DNA from: Phyto melanocephala
Lineage: Eukaryota > Arthropoda > Insecta > Diptera > Rhinophoridae
DNA: 64,000 bases
Direction of reading: 5' to 3'
Assembly (NCBI GenBank): GCA_941918925.1
Contig: OW799237.1
Span: forward strand, 108,470,515-108,534,514
Part shown: piece after piece, positions 36,501-47,454 of the stretch
Layout: the number at the start of each line of letters is the position of its first letter
Numbering within the stretch: position 1 is the first letter of the stretch
The notes under the pieces: generated by a model
What the model saw: only the letters and a program-made list of their open reading frames with translations
Told to the model about the DNA's origin: nothing
Databases searched by the model: none
Translations under genes and position numbers: made by a program

Positions 36501-39500
36501 CGACTTCTCTATTCATAAGCTTTCAGAAAATATATACTTTATGGGGTCGGAAATGAAAATTGTAGTAATTACAAACGGAATGACAAAGCTATATATACCC
36601 TTGTGCACCACAGGTGAAGGGTATAATAATAGAAGCACTGTGTAAGTTAAGTCAAATAATGTACAAACATATCGTCGTTGCTCTAACAAATTCAATTATG
36701 TGCTCTTTACTGAGTTTGCAGGATAGCCAAAAAAGCATTTTATTTTGTTACTTTACAGTATAAAGCTTACGCATACTGACTATTGCTTATTTTTGAACCA
36801 ATCAAGATATCCTTAAACGGTTTGGTGGATAGATAGATGTACGGCCAATAAAGGTTCAAAAAAGAGCAATAAAAAATATTTCCAAAATTGTCACATAACC
36901 GTTTACGTCAGAGCAGCGACGATATACACATACATATATGTATATTCATAAGTATTATTTAAAATATATTTTAGATTATTGTGGCTGTGTTACACGTTTT
37001 TTATAATAAAATTCTGTTACTATCACTTTTTCAGCAGCACGTAAGGCAAACGTTTGATTACGTTGCTTATCGCAAAAAAATAAGAGACGAAGTAAGATAT
37101 CACGCAAAACCTCCTGCCTTCTGCATGTTCTTTGGTAAGCAGGTAAGCATTATGTAAGCAATTCAATAAGCTTTTTTTTTTAAAATTAAGTTCTTTCCTG
37201 TATAAGTAGACAAAATAATAAAGAGTGTCTCAAAATAAACCATAAATTTTAAAAACATAAAGGGTCCGCCAAATAACTTTTTTTTTGAAAATGCTATAAA
37301 AAAAAGTGTAGCTTCGGCTGTGTGGCACGTAGCGCCGTCCCACTGTGCTTCGTTCCCATATAACCAATGGACAAAAATATAAGGAGTTATCAGATATTTT
37401 TGAAATTTGGTACACTAGCATAAAATAGCTTAGATAAGAAAAATATAAATATTTAAAAAAATCGGCCCAAGGACACGACTACCTCCCATGTATCCTTAAA
37501 TGAAAAAATGTAATTTTAGCTTCAATAATGCGTAGAAAATTACAAAAAGGGGTCATGCTGTTACACATACAACTAGCAACGTGTGTGTAATTTTTTATTC
37601 AAATCGCATCAAGGACTCGAGGTCCTGTCATATATCCTTTTTCTTAAAAACGCTAAAACACCTACAAAAATTGTCCAATCGCAATCAAATTTGGTACTTA
37701 AATTGATTTTTGTAATATATATATTAATGCCAAATTTTTTTTGATTCGGATTATTATTAATGGAAAATACAAAAACATAATTTATTGAAAAATAGGTTAA
37801 AAACGCTTAAAATGCTGTAGCAAAAATAAAAAATATAAGTGTATTTTAAAGATAAAAACAAGTAACAGTGCTATATTCGGCCGTGCCGAATCTTATATAC
37901 CCTTCACAACGTGTAGTCATGCAATAACAATTGTTTGTATCACCATTCATCCCATATAAAATACGTGCATACGTACACGTTAGAATAAATGTGGCATCGA
38001 ATCCCAGCTGAGCCAAAAAAATTTTATTTTATTTTATTTAATATATTATTTATATTTTATTATTTTTTTTTATATTTTTTTTAAATTTTTTTTAAAAAAT
38101 TTTTTTAGAAAAATTTTTAAGAAATTTTTTTAAATTGTTTTTTAAATTTTTTTTAAATTTTTTTTTGTAGTTTTTTTTATTATTTTTTTCTTATTTTTAA
38201 TATTTTTTTTTTTTTGTAATTTTTTTGTTTGGTATATTTTTTACATGTATGTATGTTGTTGTTGTAATTGTGAAAAAAAACGAGGTGGTCGTGGTTTTTT
38301 GCTCATATCTCAGAAAGTTATGGGGCGATTGTGCTGAATTTCAATAGCGATTCATTCCTGGATATTTCCAAGAGATTGATACCATATACAGATCTGAGGA
38401 ACATATAGTTGCTTCTAAAAGTTGATTTCAACCAACACACGGACAGACGGACAGACGGTCAGGGCTTAATCGACATTTTTGTTTGTATTAGTTTTTTGAT
38501 TTTGAAACAAAAATTATAACAGCTTAACTTAGTAATTTTATATTATCACATCTAAAATAAGCAAACGTTTAAAGAAAAAAATGTAAATGCAAGCTTTTAT
38601 AAAAGCATCATCACTACTTTACTCTTTCCATTTGCCATTAAATTTTTATTTGTGTTCTTTCGAGACGTTTTACTGGTATGCGACAGTCGCACTTTCCTTA
38701 CATTTTTATGGCTTCCAATGCTTCTTCAGACAAACACCATGGAATGAAAAAAGCTAATCAGTTGTTTATGTAATTTTTTGTAAGTAAAACAAAATGTTAA
38801 AATATTTACCTATTGGTAAATTGAAAAACTCGATAACATCACATCCATGAACTAAAACCTTATGAACTATGCTAGGCACATGCTAGGCCCATATACACTA
38901 AGGAAAAAGATTGGTTGGAAAACGGTTAAGACAATAAAAATAGTATTGCAAATATTAAAAGTTTGTAAAGAGAACAGAAATTATATATTTATAAACGAAA
39001 AAATACAACAGTATTAGAAATTTATTGCTCAGAACAAATAAATTAGTTCTTACAACCAATTAGCCTTATTAATTAGATTTGTTTACAATTCACTTTTTCA
39101 CAAACGAATTTAATTATCTGTTTACAACTAAATTTTAATTCATGTAATCAAAAATCTTATATTCCAATGTCTTATTTCAAATAAAAATAAAATTTTAGTT
39201 ATTGCAAGTAATTATTGGTTACTTGTATTTTTACAATTCGATTACATTAAACAGATGCTTAGATTTAAGCTATATTTGGTGTTTACAAACGAAAATTGTT
39301 ACATGTAATAATTATTTGTTACAAACAATTAATACAAATATTATCTTTCAAACAAAATTAATTTTTCTGTCATATGTGAAAAAGTTACAATAGTCAAAAT
39401 CAAAATTTATATACATATTTTATTGAGAAAAATTTTTTAAAAATGAAAAAATATAAAAATATTTCAATCATTTTTTTGTGATACAAAATAAGATATGCAA

Positions 39501-42500
39501 GATACTGTTTAATAAGGTAAGAAGTTGATTGTGTATTTCAAAAAATTATCATGCATTTCAGACGCAAAATGAATTTTCAGATGCGGAAATTTGCAAGTAC
39601 ATACTAACGTCATTGATGGTGATGTACCAGGGATGCAATATAGTTTCAAGTCACTCAAAACACATACATAAGGACATGTATTAAGTTTTATCAAGTTTAT
39701 GTCGCTATAGTATCTTCGAACCACATCAAATCGAAGATACTTAGCTTTGCTTACTTCTTTGCTGCGTTTGCATCGCCGCGCAATGCCCGAGCTAGATAAG
39801 GCGAGTATATTTTTAAAGACTAAAAAGAAAATCAGGAGTTTGTCGTAATAATATTTGCAATTTCTAGTTTTATTTTAGTATTTAAATGTATATGTACATA
39901 TGTAAATATTTATTTTATTGGTATATAATGTCAATATTAATAAATATTAATAAATTAAAAATATAAAAAAAAAAATAAAAAAATGTGTTTTTTATATTCC
40001 TGGTTCAATCGAAGAATTGATAATAATAATTAATTATTCTTTTGGTAATACTAATTCAATATTTTATTTTAATTCCATCCAATCATTTATGTATTTGGAA
40101 TCAGGTACTTTTTTTTTTAAATATCAATAATACTAACTAATTAAATCTGCTAACACAACCGTTTGGTTACTAAAATTCTACTGTTGCTAATAAATACACC
40201 ATTCTAAGAAACAAATTTTTTAGTTATTACAAACGAATTAAGAGATAGTACGTGGAACCGAAGGAATTCGATTGGCAACAAATTTGGTTTCCACAATGAA
40301 TCTCTTTTCTGTGTGTATGTAATTGTCCACATTTGAAGTTTTTCTAAGGTTTATGCTGTTCATTTCCGTCGTACTTGCATTGCAAATAAAACACCTACTT
40401 GATGAATTCGTATCGCTTAAAATATTTATAACTGCACCATCTATTATTGTAAATTGCATTTCGTAAGAAACTTCTACAGGTGCACTTTTCATTTCAACAA
40501 CATCACATTCTATATTTTTAATTTTCTCATAAATTTCGTCGAAAAGTTTTTTCACTAGATCAGGCTTCTCCTTTTATAAAACAAATTTAATAGGTGTACA
40601 ATAGCGAAGATGGTGTTTTATTATCCCATATTATTTTTTTTGATGTCATGTTTACAATTCTTAAAAATATATTTACATAAATTAATTTTAATTCAAAATT
40701 TATTAAAATAGCAAATATCTATAACTAAGTAAATACTCGAATGTACTTACTTTAGTAACACAAATGCTACGAAAAGCATAAACTCATCTGTATGGTTTTC
40801 GTTTTAAAATTTTTGTTTGTAGCGGATATGACCGGAGCTACCATCCATACCCCACTTACAAACTAACGATATTTTACTTATTTCTTATTTAACATCACAA
40901 AGTATAAATGTACTTGTTGCTGTTCTATGCATTACGCTTTTTAAGTCCACTTGTACCGAAATTTCCGTTGTTAATATGGGTGGTACTAATTTTTGCTTCT
41001 CGGTTCGCAACGCATACAAAAATGGAAAACAATTTGGGGTGTAATTCATTAATTACTTGCCGCAAAACACTGTATATTCAAAATACACTAAAACATTTAT
41101 TAACTTAATTTATTAACACAGAAATAGATTTCATAATTTTTTTTAATTTACTCTATACGCCTTTAAAAAAAATTACAAATTTCAGTGGGCCTTAAAAAAA
41201 CTAGAGAAAATTTTCCAAAATCCTTCGGGGATTTTGGTCTTTTAATGGTATACATTAATTTTTTTTAACCATTTAAAACATTAAATCGTGTTGCACAATG
41301 ATATTAAACACGACTCGTAATAATTGCTTAATATTTAAGTAAAAATCATGAATTAAGGCATTTAAAAAAATGAATTTTTTTTTAAGTTGTGGTAAAAATT
41401 AGGCGTTAATTTTTAAAAACTTTGTTAGATAAGAGTATAAACTTACAAAATAAGGGAAAAAAAATATCTACTTTTATATATTTTTTTTTATACTCCATCA
41501 AACTTAAACAATTTTTGGATTTTTAACAAAAAAAATTATTTTTTCGATGCAATAAAACAAGTGATTTTGTAAACATATACTAAATCCTTTATTTTAGTTT
41601 AATTATAAATATATCAAAGTACTTGAAAACAAAATTTCGTACCAGTCTTTGAAAAAATTAATTTTTGAGAATAGTTTTTGTGAAACAACTAAAAAGCATT
41701 TTTTTGTTGTTGAAACCAAATGTTGCCAATATCCTCCTCTTCAATTTTTGTGAACAAAAATTCGTTTAACATGACCCGATAACGATCATTTTCGAAGAAA
41801 AATCGCCCAATTATGCCGCACCAAACAGTGACTCGTTTTGGGTGTATCGGCTTTTCAATGTATGCGTGCGGGTTTTCTGTGCCCCAAATGCGACAATATT
41901 GCTTGTTTACATACCCGCCAATATCAAAATGAGCTTCATCTGAAAAGATATTTTTTTTTTTTGGCAAAATCGGCCAAAGTAATGTCGCAATATTTCCCAG
42001 CGTTGTTCAAGCGTATACACAACCATATTCGTTCAGCGGAAGGATAAAACAAATTATCTGTCAAATCAGACATGAGCTAAGTGTTACCATTCACGAAATA
42101 AGCACTAGTTGTAAAAAAAACGTTAGATGGCGGACCCTTTTAAACACATCTCTATCTGTATTAGTGTTTGTTCTGTGCGACCGTGAAATAAAAAGTTTTT
42201 AAGTTTTCATAGAACAAGATTTGACTCCCAATATAGGGGTTGCCAGATGTGATGATTTTTTAGAGCATATTAGGCAAAATTGAAACTTACAATATTCTAT
42301 GCATAATGTCTTACATTTAACGTTTTAAAACTTTCAAACATAAACTATTTTTTAGCAGATTTTTGTAAAGTTAACTACCATAGAAATAAAAGAAGTTTAT
42401 CTTACTGTTTATGTAGTCAAGGATTTTATGTCTTTTCATTGGGAGAATAAGTCCCCATTAGATCATTTCTATAATCGAAAACAAATTTCCGCATCGGTAT

Positions 42501-44230
42501 CGTTTTGAAATTGGAAAAAAGTATATTATTTTCATTTTGTTTAAAAATATATCGATGGCTTAATATAAAAAGGGCGTATCTAGATTTTTAAAGTAATCGC
42601 GTTTTAAACGTTTTCGGGTAAACAAATTTTATAAGCTTTGGTTAAAAATAACGGATTCAAATCAAATCAAAAAGCTCCAACTCATTTTATTATATAAAAT
42701 TTTATTCAGTTTTTTCTTCTCCTTCAAAGTAGTAATAAATCGAGATACGCTTTTTTATATTGAGCCATCTTTATGTATTTTTAAAATTTTATTACCGTTT
42801 TTCATTGCAGTTCTTGTTTCAGGAAAGCATTTTTAAATTTTTGAGTTGATTTTTTTTATAAACTAGCCAAGCCCGGCGCGCGTTGCTACCCCTTAATGAA
42901 TAAAAATGCATTCTGAATTTCAATTGAATATAAAGTGCATAAAGATAAAAATTATAATTTTTTTATGGGCGTGGCACTGCCCACTTTTCTAATCACGAAA
43001 CTGTATAGTCATGACAGCTTAATATGTGTTCAAAGTTTCAGAAAAATCGGTCAAGTGCAAGTATCTGAAAATTAAAACTTATTTTTTTATGGGCGTGGCA
43101 ATGCACGCTTTTATAATCACGAAATTGTATTGTCATGACAGCTCAATATGTGTGCAAAGTTTCAGAAAAATCGGTCAAGTGCAAGTAGCTAAAAATGATA
43201 ACTTATTTTTTATAGGCGTAGCCCCGCCCACTTTTTACCACCCATAAACACTCCCTGGAATGTGTACAACAACTTGCCAAAGTTTAAGTTTGATTGGCAA
43301 CGGTTTCTGAGTCTATAGCTAATGCACACACACAGACAGAGTTCACTTTTATATATGTATATAGATTGATTCCATTTAAAATTTGAATGATTGAATAAGG
43401 AGCATATCGGGTTTCGTATATTTCGTTTTATATATTAAATGGTGAAATAAGTTGTTATTCCAATTACTATGTTCGTTAAAAATATATAGGCAATAAGTTT
43501 TTACGCCATAACATCCTGTAAAGTTTTCACAAATAGTTTAAAATTCGACTGAGAGTAGTTTGAAATTTCGGGATGGCAATGGTGTTATTAATTCGATTTT
43601 AATTTAGTCGTCTTAAGCAGTTATTCCTTTTTCACAGATATAATAAAAACGTTCTATTATTTTCTAACCACATACTTACGTTTTTATATTATCCGCAATA
43701 TCCACACGTCCCTTTGTATCCTTAACATCTTTCGTCTTGCCAACCACACCATTCAAGTGGGTCAATTCTTTATCTAAAGATTTCAAAATGGCTGTATTCG
43801 ATGACCAATCGTGTACTCTACGACTACCAATACCAGCACTTTGGAAACACGTCGTTCTTATGTTGCAATTTCGTTTTACTAAATCCCCCGTTTTTATAAA
43901 AGTCTCTCGACCATTTTTTCCATTACAAATTTGCGCGGCAATGGAAGAATGATTCTTCAAAACTTGTTTGGTAAATGCTGAACGTTGAGCAGTATCAAGA
44001 GATCTTTCTACCGAAAGGCCACGAGATAAATAGCGTACGTTATTCGGATGAGTAGATTCTATAAAGGATCTTTGTTTACGAAGCATAGCGTAATTGAGGC
44101 GTAATAAATTATTTGTACTCGTTGCTACAACGTTTGTCCTAAGATGTTCAGCATGATGCTGTTGTATCGACCACTTAACAGTTGACGACGACGTCTGTTG
44201 TCTACAACGCGTTGTTAAAGATAAAGGCAT
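30555..44230 (-). CDS. Uncharacterised basic, disordered 647-aa protein with KEN boxes
   Basis: Four coding exons join in phase: 44230-43680, 32129-31901, 31782-31182 and 31117-30555 (551+229+601+563 nt = 648 codons). Borders are good (donors GTAAGT, GTAAGT, GTAAAA; acceptors TTCTTTAG, TTCTTTAG, AACTTAG). The first intron is 11.5 kb and repeat-filled; the last is 64 bp. The start ATG follows an in-frame TAA 57 nt upstream. I do not recognise the family. Visible features: Lys/Arg/Ser-rich disordered sequence, a basic patch KRKSRRRKLN, two KEN triplets (HTKSKENNK in exon 3, SEEKENNLE in exon 4), GKSVSFQEN across the exon 3/4 junction (PP1-docking RVxF-like), and a C-terminal folded-looking part (FPEYVRSLKERECWKLFMKM, then ILRGMLTPTEFRQLQ and a charged helix). 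These short motifs suggest a nuclear, cell-cycle-regulated protein; that is inference. Confidence 0.85.
32130..33670. other. Large intron, AT-rich, no recognised content
   Basis: Start of the 11.5-kb intron (32130-43679). No exon or repeat end was seen in this part. Confidence 0.5.
33671..33806. mobile_element. Palindromic MITE, GTCGTATTGTCATAAT family, copy 2
   Basis: GTATTCAAAAGATGTCCTAA followed by GCGTCGTATTGTCATAATTT on the left pairs with AATTATGACAATACGACACT and TAGGACACCTTTGTGAATTC on the right. About 50-bp arms and a short AT loop. Confidence 0.8.
34405..35095 (-). mobile_element. Tc1/mariner-type relic
   Basis: The ends AGAGTGTTTTTTTAAAGG and (reverse complement) AAAGGGTGTTTTTCTTAGG resemble those of the element at 2104-3028. 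Inside, decayed minus-strand blocks like those at 3485-4160 (AATTTATAGATCAATTTCTT, GATGATTCGGTTACCAAACG) can be followed. Confidence 0.55.
35207..35322. mobile_element. Palindromic MITE with TAA flanks (Harbinger-like)
   Basis: GGGCCGTATTCATAAAAATT, then GGCTTATTTGACA, and the complementary right arm ending ATGAATACGGCCC form a 116-bp foldback. TAA lies directly on both sides (35204-35206, 35323-35325), the 3-bp duplication expected of PIF/Harbinger-type elements. Confidence 0.75.
35878..36624 (-). mobile_element. Helentron-like element, subfamily A (copy 2)
   Basis: Complete: 3' hairpin on the left, tRNA-like TGGCATCGAATCCCAGCTGA next to the 3' arm, A/T core, subfamily A blocks (TACAGATCTGAGGAACATAT), and the 5' hairpin GTGCACCACAGGTGAAGGGT on the right. 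The GACAGACGGACAGACGGA run is expanded here. Confidence 0.85.
37035..37142 (+). CDS. Candidate orphan exon (36 codons), identity unknown
   Basis: Bounded by TTTTTCAG and CAG/GTAAGC, fully open in one frame, 108 nt (phase 0-0), reading QHVRQTFDYVAYRKKIRDEV then RYHAKPPAFCMFFGKQ. The composition is that of a real protein rather than AT-rich noise. It lies on the strand opposite to its host intron, so it would be a nested gene or a transposon exon. No partner exon was found. Confidence 0.3.
37259..37352 (-). mobile_element. Tc1/mariner element, left part (split by insertion)
   Basis: AAAGGGTCCGCCAAATAACT at the left end is the inverted counterpart of the right end at 42116-42140. The inner part on the minus strand reads WDGATCHTAEAT, which continues the IWFQQ end of the coding relic at 41689-41967. 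About 4.3 kb has been inserted between the two parts, and the transposase C-terminus is deleted. Confidence 0.7.
37856..38472 (-). mobile_element. Helentron-like element, subfamily A (copy 3), 5'-truncated
   Basis: Nearly identical to copy 2 at 35878-36624 from the 3' terminus to GACGGTCAGGGCTTAATCGA, then it ends abruptly; the last about 150 bp including the 5' hairpin are absent. Confidence 0.85.
38473..40237. other. AT-rich intronic DNA, nothing recognised
   Basis: No exon or defined repeat seen. A slightly GC-richer patch at 39730-39810 has no coding signal that I can read. Confidence 0.4.
40238..40570 (-). CDS. ORF with CxxC motif, possibly transposon-derived
   Basis: A 105-codon frame reads VEVSYEMQFTIIDGAVINIL then SDTNSSSRCFICNAST. 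The pattern 'F..IDG.V.N.LSDT.S...C.IC.A' has the look of zinc-binding segments in insect transposon-associated proteins, but I cannot name the family. The frame is closed by a stop just upstream of KEKPDLVKKL, and no splice-linked exon was found, so this is probably a fragment. Confidence 0.35.
   Translation of the reverse strand, partial: EKPDLVKKLFDEIYEKIKNIECDVVEMKSAPVEVSYEMQFTIIDGAVINILSDTNSSSRCFICNASTTEMNSINLRKTSNVDNYIHTEKRFIVETKFVANRIPSVPRTIS
40571..41688. other. AT-rich intronic DNA, nothing recognised
   Basis: No clear exon, RNA or repeat end. Belongs to the material inserted in, or next to, the split mariner element. Confidence 0.4.
41689..42140 (-). mobile_element. Tc1/mariner element, right part with transposase relic
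   Basis: The right end is TGGCGGACCCTTT. The minus strand reads FSDEAHFDIGGYVNKQYCRI, VTVWCGIIGRFFFENDRYRV and IEEEDIGNIWFQQ, mariner catalytic blocks up to the second Asp region. It continues at 37305-37352. Confidence 0.75.
42863..43365 (-). mobile_element. Non-autonomous Helitron, copy 2
   Basis: Minus strand: starts TCTATATACATATATAAAAG (43365), ends GGGGTAGCAACGCGCGCCGG GCTTGG CTAG (42863), between A (43366) and T (42862). Contains two of the GTGGGCGGGGC-type tandem units seen in 4633-5374. Confidence 0.8.
43366..43679. other. Intron end next to exon 1 of the unknown gene
   Basis: AT-rich. The part at 43505-43635 is similar to 12715-12850 (AGTAGTTT...GCAATGGT...TTAAGCA.TTATTCCTT), an old dispersed repeat without clear ends. 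The donor GTAAGT is at 43679-43674. Confidence 0.5.
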
Positions 44231-44634
44231 AATAGAAAATTCTAATGTGCCTAAACAAGTTATTTGTTTTTGCTTTTTATTATCTTACTTATTACTTTTC
44301 GTGAACAGTTGTAACAGGCAATAAATAGACAATAATTGTAAATCAATTGATATTTATTTATTTATTTCTAACAACCGAACGAAAATCCATTCAGTTTTAG
44401 CCGCAATTACCAAAATAACGATTCCACTATGCATACCTACTTAAGTCGAAATAAGAAAATGTTAATTTAGAATTCATTATTTTAGTTTTCTAATATTTTA
44501 AAATATTTTTGGCAATTTATAGATATTTATGTATGTATGTATGTTTAATTTTAGGACTTTTTTGTTTTAGAATTATATTTATTTATTTTTATTAAGTAAA
44601 AGATTTTGTCACGTTCTTTAGCTTCACGTGTCAC

Positions 44635-44641
44635 GCGCCAA
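44635..44641 (-). promoter_or_regulatory. E2F-like site upstream of the unknown gene
   Basis: The minus strand reads AGTTGGCGCGTG, one mismatch from the E2F consensus TTTSSCGC, about 400 bp upstream of the start codon. A CACGTG E-box is adjacent at 44625-44630. Presence is seen, function inferred. Confidence 0.3.
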
Positions 44642-44950
44642 CTGTTTTTGTGAATGAATTTCCTTTTATTTAATAGCAAGCTAACGGTTTCTTTTATTGT
44701 TTTTCCCCCTCAAACAATTCTCATTTTTCTCTTCAACGATTTTTGGTACTCACTCTCATTTACTGTCATAACTTATAAAAATTCGTGACGAAAACAATAT
44801 GAGCCATAAAAAAGCGGCAACAACATTAGCAACAAAACGTTGGAAACAAACAAAAAAATAAATTAAAAAAAAAAAATTGAAAATATGTAGTTCATAACCC
44901 CATCATTTGGGGTTCATTGGCTGATTTCCTTTAACTTAATAGTTATAACA

Positions 44951-44956
44951 TATACA

Positions 44957-44987
<31 letters not shown>

Positions 44988-44998
44988 GTATGTATACC
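44951..44998. repeat. (CATA)n microsatellite
   Basis: Eleven or so uninterrupted CATA units ending in TGTATGTATA. Confidence 0.9.
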
Positions 44999-45401
44999 CT
45001 GCAGAAAACGCTTCTAGTCCGTACATGAATGTAAAGTGTGCTTTATAAATTACTAGAATTAAAAATTAAATACATAGACGATAGCAGCCAACCGACTACA
45101 AATACCGTTAGCTACTGTCGTAGACGTGTAGCCAACTACTCGATTATTTGGAAAACTACAGTAACATTGTAAGCAGCTGATACTAAAGTGGTTTTTGAAA
45201 AAAAAAATTTAGTGCTGTCACTTCTAAATACTATCTTACTTTTATTAAAATAAAATTACTAATAACACGTAAAAATATACAAAAAATTGTTTATTAAAGT
45301 TTAATACATCTTTTTTTGTTTAATAAATTCTTTTTAAGTTAATATTTATTTCACAATTTTTAATATATCGACAGTAAATTTGGCAAATTGTAGTCGGTAG
45401 G

Positions 45402-45596
45402 TCTGACTAAGTTTAGACGGACAAACATTTGGAAGCGAAACATTTAGCATATGAAGAGAGCAAATACACAAATAAGAATACTGCAAATAATAACAAAAAT
45501 AATGGAATGTTGCCTACAACATGTTCGTCTGTGTGAACGCGTTGAAAAAACAATCAAGAATTCCAAATGTTTGCCCGTCTAAACACGGACTAGGCT
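45402..45596. mobile_element. Foldback MITE, TTTAGACGGACAAACATTTGG family
   Basis: Left arm CTAAGTTTAGACGGACAAAC followed by ATTTGGAA pairs with the right arm TTCCAAATGTTTGCCCGTCT followed by AAACACGGACTAG. About 195 bp, no coding sequence. Confidence 0.7.
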
Positions 45597-45659
45597 GCTG
45601 ACGTTTATGAATTAAATGCATAAGTTGAAAGGTTAACCAAATGCATAGTACACTAATAC

Positions 45660-45871
45660 AGGTGGCGGCGCCACTCCAGCTAATTATTTACTTTATATAT
45701 AAAAAAGAGATTTCAGTGCCAAGAATTGTCAATGAGCCAAATGTCCCGTACCAGTTTTAATGTCAAACTCTATATATAAAAAAGAGATTTCAGTGCCAAG
45801 AATTGTCAAACTTTATATATAAAAAAGAACGACAAAAACTGCTCTCTTTTACGCTATCACCTTATTTAACT
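45660..45871. mobile_element. MITE with internal duplication (CGCTATCACCTTA family)
   Basis: The left end CAGGTGGCGGCGCCACTCCA and the right end CGCTATCACCTTA match, in opposite orientation, the ends of 53160-53318. The block TATATATAAAAAAGAGATTT followed by CAGTGCCAAGAATTGTCAA occurs twice inside. Confidence 0.5.
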
Positions 45872-46289
45872 ACACCATGATAAAAAAACAAAGTTGATTA
45901 AACATTAGGATGTCCCGTACCAGTTTTAATTTACTTCGTAGTAGTCTTAAAACCACTTTATTTCACTACCCGATTACGCATCTCGTACAATTACTGTAAT
46001 CGTTAAAATGCAAGTAATTGCCGCTTTACTACAAATTCTTATTTGAAAATATTATCATATTGTAAATAGTCATGTAGTCCCATGTTGTCTGCAGGGTACA
46101 TACTACCAATATCAACATAATTGTTTGCATTCATACATGTTAGGCAGTAAATACCTTTTACTTTCAACTCTATATATGGCTTCACTATTTCCGCTATTAT
46201 TATTTTTTCTTAACACCCACACATGGTAACCGACATTCATATAAATAATTAAAAGGAAGTTACACGTTTGCTAATTTACACCTCTGACT

Positions 46290-47412
46290 TTTATACCTCC
46301 ACCAGTGGTGCCAAGTATATACATACATATATATCTTTATCATTCCGTTTGTAATTTCTACAATATTAATTTTCGACCCCATAAAATATAAATTTTCAAA
46401 AAGCTTATGAATAGGGGAGTCAACTAAATAATGTCTGTCTGTCTACCTTTAAAGCTTCCACATGTCAGATTATAAATGTGGTATCAATGTTTTGGAAATA
46501 TTCGGGAATGAATCATTAATGACAACCAGCATAATTGCCCAATGACATTTTGAGATATGAGCAAATTAACACAACTACCCCTGTTTTTACCACAAAAATC
46601 AACATTTTCAGCCCTAGGATGATTTATAGACACGTTTGTTACTGTTCATATATTTTTATAATGTAATATCAATAATCGGCAAAGTTGTAGGGAAAACTAA
46701 TTTGCTAAAAAACTCTTGGACAGGATATTGTCATTAAATTGCAAGCCATGACCACGAAAATTATTACTGAGAAAAACTAACAAATCGGTTTGAATTTTAT
46801 TGAGATATAAGCACCAAAATACAACTACTTCGGTGATTTTTCTAAAATTAAAAAAATCAGGATCGGTATGGAATGCAAGTGCTTGACTAGCTATAATGGC
46901 CGCCACTATAAAAGGCGTACATTTAATTTATATATCAGTCAAAACTAGTATTTAAAAATAAACCCCCTTCAACCGCCTCCATATTGGTATCAAATGAAAG
47001 GGCTTGACCAGAGAAAACAGTGTATTATGAGAAAGTTAAAATCTAAGATGTGATTCTGAAAAAAATGGCGGATATATGGTTGAAATATACAAACTACGGC
47101 TTTGCCTCTAAATGGAAGGGCTGGAACAGTAGAGTAGAACTATAAAAAACTCCGAGATGGCTTCCAAAAGGAAATGGTGTATATTTTTTGTCTAAACCCC
47201 TCAATATTGATATCAATCAAAAGGGCTTGACCAGTAGAATACAGCTAACTATGTATGTAAAATTTCAAAGATGGCGTCGAAAATAGAAAAAAATGTCGCA
47301 TAATATTAAATCTGAAATCTAGGCTATGCTGCGATGTGGTAGCTATATCTATGTACATGATAGTGAAGTGTATTTTTAGACTCGACATGGCCAAAGGTAA
47401 CACCCTTACTTG
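46290..47412 (+). mobile_element. Helentron-like element, subfamily C (copy 2)
   Basis: Nearly full length: 5' hairpin ACCTCCACCAGTGGTGCCAA, CGACCCCATAAAATATAAAT, interior with three or more units holding ATCAAATGAAAGGGCTTGAC and AAGATGGCGTC-type blocks, and a decayed 3' end (GTGAAGTGTATTTTTAGACT, CTTACTTGTTT). Confidence 0.7.
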
Positions 47413-47454
47413 TTTGGAATCATTTATTTATTTTGTTTATTATTATATATTGTA

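Larger units (their letters stand above)
44231..45401. other. Upstream region of the unknown gene
   Basis: Probable promoter and 5' UTR followed by AT-rich DNA. Contains a (CATA)n microsatellite at 44951-44998. No coding exon was recognised. Confidence 0.5.

Noticed and set aside
43737..43952. 71-codon plus-strand ORF
   Set aside because: Antisense to exon 1 of the 647-aa gene.
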